Of a stretch of DNA of 64,000 nt, positions 59,097-64,000 are shown piece by piece; the stretch's first letter is position 1; each line of letters opens with the position of its first letter. The notes beneath the pieces were generated by a model that ran no database searches, was not told the origin of the DNA, and was given only the letters and a program-made list of their open reading frames with translations. The stretch is from Chitinophagales bacterium (GTDB lineage Bacteria; Bacteroidota; Bacteroidia; Chitinophagales; Saprospiraceae). The stretch covers positions 1 to 64,000 of the forward strand of contig JAKSDI010000038.1 in NCBI GenBank assembly GCA_022360175.1. Direction: 5' to 3'. A program made the position numbers and the translations under genes.

Positions 59097-60668
59097 ATGA
59101 AAATTCTAGATTTACGTATTCCCCTACTCGCAAGTTTATTTATGCTCGCAGTAGCCAGTACTACTTTTGGACAAGGTGGAGGAGATTTTCCTTCCAATTT
59201 ATCAGCAGATGAACTTTCAGGCCTCCTAAATGGAGATGTACCAATAGGGGTATTTGGGAGCTCACAAAAAGACATAGAAGTAAAACCATTGGAAGCTCCT
59301 GTTTCCCAGCGAAGCGGAGATTGCTCGGATATTACCACCATATACAACACTAATAATGGTGCTTCCGGCAATATGTTTAATGTAACCAATGTCTCTGATG
59401 TGCCTATCATTATCAACTATTTTGATGGGGTAATGGAATCTTTTGCTCCCAATCCTGCTACTGTAAAAGTATGGTATAGAGAAGGAGGCTATCAGGGCGT
59501 TGAAACTAATGCCAGCGCCTGGACTTTTCTGGGAGAAGACAATACGGTAGTTGCTCAGGGCAATGACAATCCGACACGAATCAATGTAGGAGGGCTTATT
59601 TTGCAACCAGGAATTACCTATGGCTTATTCATATACGATACGGGTTCTAATACAGACTATAGAAACGGAGCCAATACCTATGACAATGGCGATCTACTTA
59701 TCCAAACAGGCTTAGGCAGAGGCTCAAATAACAACAATCCTTTTGGTGGTGGGGTTTTTAATCCCAGGACCTGGAATGGTACCATACATTACTGTAAATT
59801 AGACCTTCCTGCACCATGGATACATACTTCTGTAGGCACTGCTGACGATTGCAATTTTGCATATCAAAATGCGCTTTCAGGAGATTATGGTGTACTTAGT
59901 TGTGTCAATAATGCTTTCCCAGGTACCACAAGTGATAATGTATCATATGCTTATCAATCTGTTTGTGGAGATGGAGAAATTACTGTAAAAGTAGAAAGTG
60001 TAAGCTCCAACGGCTATGGTGGTATTATGATCAGAGAAACTACTGCCGCTAATGCCAAGCAAGTTTCTATGTTTTCAAATCTTACCAATGTTATCCGTTG
60101 GGAAAGCAGAGCAATGACAGCTATGCCTAAATCTGTACAATCATTCTACAAGCCTTCTCCTTTCTGGTTGCGCTTAGTGCGCCAGGGAGATTGGATATTT
60201 GGGTATTACTCTTCTACGGGATACAACTTCCAGATCGTACAGGCTGTATATGTTCCTATGGGATACTGCGTTGAATATGGCATGGCTGCATTCTCTTATG
60301 TTGTTGGAGAAACTGCATCTGCTACTTTTTCTAATGTTTCCCTTATTGGTGGTGGCGATCTGCAAGATAGTGAAGGCTTTTTGCAGACACCAGGAGTAGA
60401 ATCTATTAGCATGGACCGCCAACAAGTGAATCTATACCCCAACCCTGCTTATAACAATATAATAGTAGCGTTTGCACCAAGTGCTGAGTCTTCTACTCAT
60501 TTGACTCTCCGTAATGAGCTAGGACAGTTAATCGAGCAGCGTCAATTAGAGCCCGATGCTTTCCGCACAGAATGGACCATAGAAAGTTTAAACAATGGGG
60601 TTTACTTCATCGAAATCAATAGAGATGGGGAAGTACCTCAGGTACTACGATTTGTAAAAGCCAACTAA
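59097..60668 (+). CDS. T9SS-exported surface protein with DUF1349-like module, paralogue B
   Basis: The product is 523 residues from the ATG at 59097; the ATG at 59085 would add four residues before the signal peptide ('IPLLASLFMLAVASTTFGQ'). The N-terminal domain (about 60-230, 'TIYNTNNGASGNMFNVTNVS', 'ILQPGITYGLFIYDTGSN') is unlike paralogue A. From 'APWIHTSVGTADDCNF' onward the DUF1349-like module ('GYGGIMIRETTAANAKQVSM', 'FWLRLVRQGDWIFGYYSS') and the sorting domain ('VNLYPNPAYNNIIVAF') are close to A, and the last 60 codons are nearly identical in DNA. This is modular exchange of the N-terminal part over a common C-terminal cassette. Confidence 0.88.
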   Translation: MKILDLRIPLLASLFMLAVASTTFGQGGGDFPSNLSADELSGLLNGDVPIGVFGSSQKDIEVKPLEAPVSQRSGDCSDITTIYNTNNGASGNMFNVTNVSDVPIIINYFDGVMESFAPNPATVKVWYREGGYQGVETNASAWTFLGEDNTVVAQGNDNPTRINVGGLILQPGITYGLFIYDTGSNTDYRNGANTYDNGDLLIQTGLGRGSNNNNPFGGGVFNPRTWNGTIHYCKLDLPAPWIHTSVGTADDCNFAYQNALSGDYGVLSCVNNAFPGTTSDNVSYAYQSVCGDGEITVKVESVSSNGYGGIMIRETTAANAKQVSMFSNLTNVIRWESRAMTAMPKSVQSFYKPSPFWLRLVRQGDWIFGYYSSTGYNFQIVQAVYVPMGYCVEYGMAAFSYVVGETASATFSNVSLIGGGDLQDSEGFLQTPGVESISMDRQQVNLYPNPAYNNIIVAFAPSAESSTHLTLRNELGQLIEQRQLEPDAFRTEWTIESLNNGVYFIEINRDGEVPQVLRFVKAN

Positions 60669-60678
60669 CATAACAAGT

Positions 60679-60712
60679 ACCAGGCACTAAGTGATATAGC
60701 CTGGTTGCTTTT
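60679..60712 (+). terminator. Terminator-like hairpin after paralogue B
   Basis: The stem ACCAGGC/GCCTGGT with a 13-nt loop is followed by TGCTTTTCTTG, 11 bp after the stop codon. A related but weaker hairpin follows paralogue A. Confidence 0.6.
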
Positions 60713-60718
60713 CTTGTT

Positions 60719-60864
60719 GTGGCAGCTTTAGCCGCCGAATGGAAAAGTTTATTAGCGGCTAATTATTCCGGGCACAGATGCCGGTATGTTTAGGGGTCCA
60801 CGAATTACACTTATTTCACGAATTTTCAAGATTTTCGTGCAATTTGAGTAATCCGTGGACCTCT
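60719..60864. repeat. Structured intergenic repeat, copy B (67-bp palindrome 60795-60861)
   Basis: The first hairpin is AGCCGC...GCGGCT around GAATGGAAAAGTTTATTA. The final palindrome has perfect ends, GGTCCACG/CGTGGACC. It is closely similar to copy A at 58576 and copy C at 60920. Confidence 0.78.
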
Positions 60865-60919
60865 TCTTCTTTCTATATTTTTATTATTGCTAATTATATC
60901 CAGCAACAACTGTTATTCT

Positions 60920-61059
60920 GAATAAGCCACTGAATGGAAAAGTTTATTAGTGGCTAATTATTCCGGGCACAGATGCCCCTATGTTTAGGGGCCCACAAAT
61001 TACACTTATTTCGCGAATTTTCAAGATTTTCGTGCAACTCGATTAATCTGTGGACCTCT
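60920..61059. repeat. Structured intergenic repeat, copy C (67-bp palindrome 60990-61056)
   Basis: The first hairpin reads AGCCAC...GTGGCT, so both sides of the stem differ from copy B in a way that keeps pairing. The palindrome has CCCACA/TGTGGA ends, again with one compensated pair and one mismatch. It ends 10 bp before the ilvC stop codon and may act as its 3' processing or termination signal. Confidence 0.78.
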
Positions 61060-61065
61060 TCATAT

Positions 61066-62106
61066 TTACTCCGGCCTAAGTTTACGTACCTCGATTCCTG
61101 TTTGCCATAGCTCACTTTCGCGTATTTCCGTCAGCTCTTGTTCTAATTTTTCACGATAATCTGCCTTGCTATTTGCTTTTATCACTATTTCTGCCTCTGC
61201 CCCGCTGGCTACACTTTCGTACAATTCATCCAGTAAAGGTTGGTTTAAAGCTTTGAACTTTTTTTTCCAGTCGAGCGCACCTCGCTGGGCAGTAGTAGAA
61301 GTATTGGCATACATCCAATCCATACCGTTTTGAGCAATCAATGGCATTAAGCTTTGAGTAAGTTCCTCTACCGTTTCGTTAAAAGCTTCACTGGGCGTAT
61401 GCCCTTTAGTCCGTAACACCTCATATTGTGCCTCAAATAGCCCGGCTATGGCTCCCATCAGTACCCCACGCTCACCTGTTAGATCGCTATAAACTTCTTT
61501 TTTAAAGGTAGTCTCAAACAAATAACCACTGCCAATTGCAATTCCTATTGCAAGTGCTTTTGCTTTGGCTTTTCCACTATAATCCTGAAACACGGCATAA
61601 CTTGAATTTAGGCCTTTGCTCTCTAAAAACAAGGTTCTTAAAGAAGTACCTGAACCTTTAGGTGCTACTAAAAACACATCAATATTTTGGGGTGGAACAA
61701 TGCCTGTTTTTTCATGAAAGCTTACCCCAAAGCCATGCGAAAAGTACAAGGATTTTCCTTTTGTCAAGTGTTTTTTGACAGTGGGCCAAACGCTTATTTG
61801 ACCTGCATCAGAAAGTAGATTCATCAACAGGGTTCCTCGCTGACAAGCTTCTTCCAGTTCAAAAAGCGTTTCATTTTCTATCCAACCATCATTCAGCGCT
61901 TTTTGCCAGGATGCAGAATCCTTGCGCTGCCCAACTATTACATTGATGCCATTATCCTTTAAATTTAATGCCTGTCCAGGGCCTTGCACGCCATAGCCTA
62001 ATACGGCTACAGTTTCATTTTCTAGTACCTCTCTTGCTTTTTCTACTGTAAATTCCTGGCGAGTAACTACTTCTTCTAGTACGCCTCCAAAATTAATTGT
62101 TGCCAT
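61066..62106 (-). CDS. ilvC: Ketol-acid reductoisomerase
   Basis: This 346-residue class I enzyme converts acetolactate or acetohydroxybutyrate to the dihydroxy acid in valine, leucine and isoleucine synthesis. The Rossmann motif 'AVLGYGVQGPGQALNLKDNG' with the NADPH-type 'GQRKDSASW', 'YFSHGFGVSF', 'APKGSGTSLRTLF' and the metal-binding 'SDLTGERGVLMGAIAGLFEAQYE' (abridged) are all present. Length is normal. It lies 59 bp downstream of ilvN on the minus strand. Confidence 0.96.
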   Translation of the reverse strand: MATINFGGVLEEVVTRQEFTVEKAREVLENETVAVLGYGVQGPGQALNLKDNGINVIVGQRKDSASWQKALNDGWIENETLFELEEACQRGTLLMNLLSDAGQISVWPTVKKHLTKGKSLYFSHGFGVSFHEKTGIVPPQNIDVFLVAPKGSGTSLRTLFLESKGLNSSYAVFQDYSGKAKAKALAIGIAIGSGYLFETTFKKEVYSDLTGERGVLMGAIAGLFEAQYEVLRTKGHTPSEAFNETVEELTQSLMPLIAQNGMDWMYANTSTTAQRGALDWKKKFKALNQPLLDELYESVASGAEAEIVIKANSKADYREKLEQELTEIRESELWQTGIEVRKLRPE

Positions 62107-62165
62107 CGTTATTTTTTATTGATTATACATTTGAATTTTTAGTCTATCGAGGATTTTATAACCCT

Positions 62166-62405
62166 CTAAGGTTTAGAAGAATTTAGGTGTATCGTTTTTA
62201 CTTCTACAATACGCTGAAATTGCTTTATCAACCTTTCAGCTTCCTTTAAACCTATCTCTGCTGATATACTTACCCACCCCGTGGGATGGCCAGGTTTAGT
62301 ATCAAGAGCAAATTGTGTCGGTGTCACACGGTTTCGTGTTAGCACATTGCTTAGTTTATCCAATATGCCTACACCATTTTCCAGTTCTATTTTTATGATG
62401 TTCAT
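62166..62405 (-). CDS. ilvN: Acetolactate synthase small (regulatory) subunit, short ACT-domain form
   Basis: This 79-residue protein consists of one ACT domain ('IIKIELENGVGILDKLSNVLTRNRV', abridged, then 'VSISAEIGLKEAERLIKQFQRIVEVKTIHL'). It lacks the second half found in long IlvN/IlvH subunits, like E. coli IlvM-type short forms. It would confer feedback control by branched-chain amino acids. Its start overlaps the end of ilvB by 4 bp (ATGA), indicating coupling. Confidence 0.88.
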   Translation of the reverse strand: MNIIKIELENGVGILDKLSNVLTRNRVTPTQFALDTKPGHPTGWVSISAEIGLKEAERLIKQFQRIVEVKTIHLNSSKP

Positions 62406-64000
62406 CGTTCTTCTTTTTTAGTGCCTGGAAAGCTTAATAGCATTTCATCTACTGCTGCACCTGTGGGCATCATTGGAAATACGTCATCTTCTTTCTTGAC
62501 CATTACATTCAGTATATAAGCTTCCTCACTTTCAAGCATCTCCTGCAAGGCACCCGTTAATTCGCTTGCCGTACTTATGGTTTTAGCTCGTAAACCATAA
62601 GCTTTAGCGATGGCTTCAAAATCAGTGTTTTCCATATTGACAAAGGAGTAGCGATTGTTGAAAAACATACTTTGCCACTGTCGTACCATTCCCAAATAAT
62701 TATTATTGAGAATAAGAGCTTTTACAGCAATCCCGTATTGTTTTATAGTACCGAGTTCCTGTAAGGTCATTTGAAAACAACCATCTCCTATAACGGCTAC
62801 AACTTCCCGATCGGGTGCGCCCATTTTAGCGCCCATCGCAGCAGGCAATGCAAATCCCATAGTACCCAAACCACCACTGGTGAAATAACTTTTTTGTTGA
62901 GCGAAAGGATAATATCGAGCGGCTATCATTTGATGCTGTCCAACATCAGCGACCACCATAGCTTTTCCGTTTGTCAACTTACCCAGTGTATGTATTACCT
63001 GGGGCATGGTAAGCTCTTCACCTTCAGGATTGCAGGCCGTGTTTCGCACCGTGTTTTGTTCTTGCTCATCCAGTCGCTTAAAAGTCTTTAACCACTCTGT
63101 ATGCGTTCTATCTTCCACTAAAGGAAGAAGAGCTTGTAATACATCTTTAGCATCACCTTGTAAGGGCACAGTAGCAGGTACGATCTTGTCGATTTCACTC
63201 GGGTCTATTTCTATGTGAATAACCTTGGCCTGCTTGGCATACTTGTCGAGCTTGCCTGTTACCCGGTCGTCAAACCGCATACCAATAGCGATCAGCAAAT
63301 CGGCTTGGTTAGTTAGGACATTTGGTGCATAATTGCCATGCATACCCAACATTCCCACATACAATGGATTGTTTTGATCAAGGCAAGACAATCCGTGAAG
63401 TGTACAGGCTACCGGGATTCCTGTTTTTTCAGCAAAGTGGAGCAATTCTCCTTCAGCATTCGCAATGCCAACACCATTTCCTGCTAGGATGAGAGGTGCT
63501 TTACTATTGTTGATGAGTTTGGCCGCCTTTTGTAATAGGGAAGTAGAAAATTGGTTGCCAAATTTTTCTTCAAAACAGGAAGTATTTAGATCAAACAAGG
63601 GTAGTGTTTCACTAAGCATCTCCAATTGAGCATTTTTGGTTATTTCCACTACTACTGGCCCGGGCCTACCACTTCTGGCTATATAAAAAGCTTTATGCAC
63701 TACTTGCGGAATTTCTTTAGCATCAGTAATCTGGTAGGTCCACTTTGTAACCGGATTGCACACACTCATCACATTGGCTTCCTGAAAAGCATCTGTACCC
63801 AGTAAGTTAGAAGTTACTTGCCCTACAATACATACCATAGGCACGCTATCCATTAGTGCATCTGCCAAACCTGTGACTAAATTAGTTGCCCCCGGTCCCG
63901 AAGTAGCAAATACTACCCCTGTTTTTCCGGTAGCCCGGGCATAACCTTCGGCTGCATGAGTGGCGCCTTGTTCATGGCGTACCAAAACGTGCTTTAAGAC
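62402..64000 (-). CDS. ilvB: Acetolactate synthase large subunit, N-terminus beyond the window edge
   Basis: The frame is open to the right edge (…VLKHVLVRHEQGATHAAEGY), so the first 50 or so residues lie outside. This is a thiamine-diphosphate enzyme that condenses pyruvate units. It has the activating glutamate in 'VRHEQGATHAAEGYARATGK', the 'FATSGPGATNLVTGLADALMD' segment (abridged), the FAD-like middle domain 'GMRFDDRVTGKLDKY', and the ThDP motif 'VIGDGCFQMTLQELGTI...ILNNNYLGMVRQWQ'. It is the first of the ilvB-ilvN-ilvC genes seen; ilvD may lie upstream outside the window. Confidence 0.95.
   Translation of the reverse strand, partial: VLKHVLVRHEQGATHAAEGYARATGKTGVVFATSGPGATNLVTGLADALMDSVPMVCIVGQVTSNLLGTDAFQEANVMSVCNPVTKWTYQITDAKEIPQVVHKAFYIARSGRPGPVVVEITKNAQLEMLSETLPLFDLNTSCFEEKFGNQFSTSLLQKAAKLINNSKAPLILAGNGVGIANAEGELLHFAEKTGIPVACTLHGLSCLDQNNPLYVGMLGMHGNYAPNVLTNQADLLIAIGMRFDDRVTGKLDKYAKQAKVIHIEIDPSEIDKIVPATVPLQGDAKDVLQALLPLVEDRTHTEWLKTFKRLDEQEQNTVRNTACNPEGEELTMPQVIHTLGKLTNGKAMVVADVGQHQMIAARYYPFAQQKSYFTSGGLGTMGFALPAAMGAKMGAPDREVVAVIGDGCFQMTLQELGTIKQYGIAVKALILNNNYLGMVRQWQSMFFNNRYSFVNMENTDFEAIAKAYGLRAKTISTASELTGALQEMLESEEAYILNVMVKKEDDVFPMMPTGAAVDEMLLSFPGTKKEER

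Overview
The window is an AT-rich chromosomal segment of a Bacteroidota bacterium, most likely an environmental or marine member of the Saprospiria/Cytophagia side of the phylum (the class is inference). The evidence is several type IX secretion (T9SS) cargo proteins with a C-terminal 'YPNPA...' sorting domain, Bacteroidota-only families (DUF5777, DUF5723), many short lipoproteins, and -7 promoter elements of the TAnnTTTG type. No CRISPR array, intact insertion sequence or phage was seen.

Layout. 0-3.8 kb: a leftward unit of an ATPase-less ABC-exporter membrane domain, a Rieske oxygenase, its ferredoxin reductase and a Crp/Fnr regulator cut by the window edge. 3.8-5.5 kb: a YeiB-like membrane protein and a DUF2147-like protein. 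5.6-11 kb: a tripartite RND efflux operon, divergent from a MarR regulator whose likely operator also precedes an amidohydrolase. 13.4-18.5 kb: an AraC-type regulator and a six-gene envelope operon (two lipoproteins, a haem-c lipoprotein, YceI, an OB-fold protein, a DUF5777 barrel). 18.5-26.5 kb: decayed sequence, a Cys-rich lipoprotein, a sigma factor/anti-sigma pair with a T9SS cargo, a convergent periplasmic TPR-CHAT protease and a second Crp-family regulator. 26.6 kb: a tRNA with CAU anticodon and a fragment of a second one. 27-37.4 kb: a class-3 lipase, the xylose genes xylB-xylA, and a GbsR-controlled metallo-hydrolase/ABC-2 operon followed by a bestrophin. 37.4-44.2 kb: envelope and T9SS proteins. 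44.6-53.1 kb: an M20 peptidase, a helical-repeat protein and a second sigma-factor unit with secreted lipoproteins. 53.6-55.8 kb: an NtrC-type regulator without its DNA-binding domain and a LOG-family protein. 56.5-60.7 kb: two T9SS paralogues embedded in a three-copy structured repeat. 61-64 kb: ilvC, ilvN and ilvB.

The strongest unexplained signal is regulatory. Three promoters at 2.7, 3.6 and 18.65 kb share an Fnr/DNR-like box (TTGAY-N4-RTCAA) whose centre lies exactly 33 bp from the centre of a TAnnTTTG-like -7 element. This ties the Rieske/reductase/ABC unit to the YceI/DUF5777/haem-c operon as one regulon, possibly for low oxygen or nitrosative stress. A second point is a sigma/anti-sigma pair next to a caspase-like CHAT protease predicted to be periplasmic, which would place protease and anti-sigma ectodomain in the same compartment. 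A third is a family of palindromic repeats whose stems show compensatory base changes between copies.
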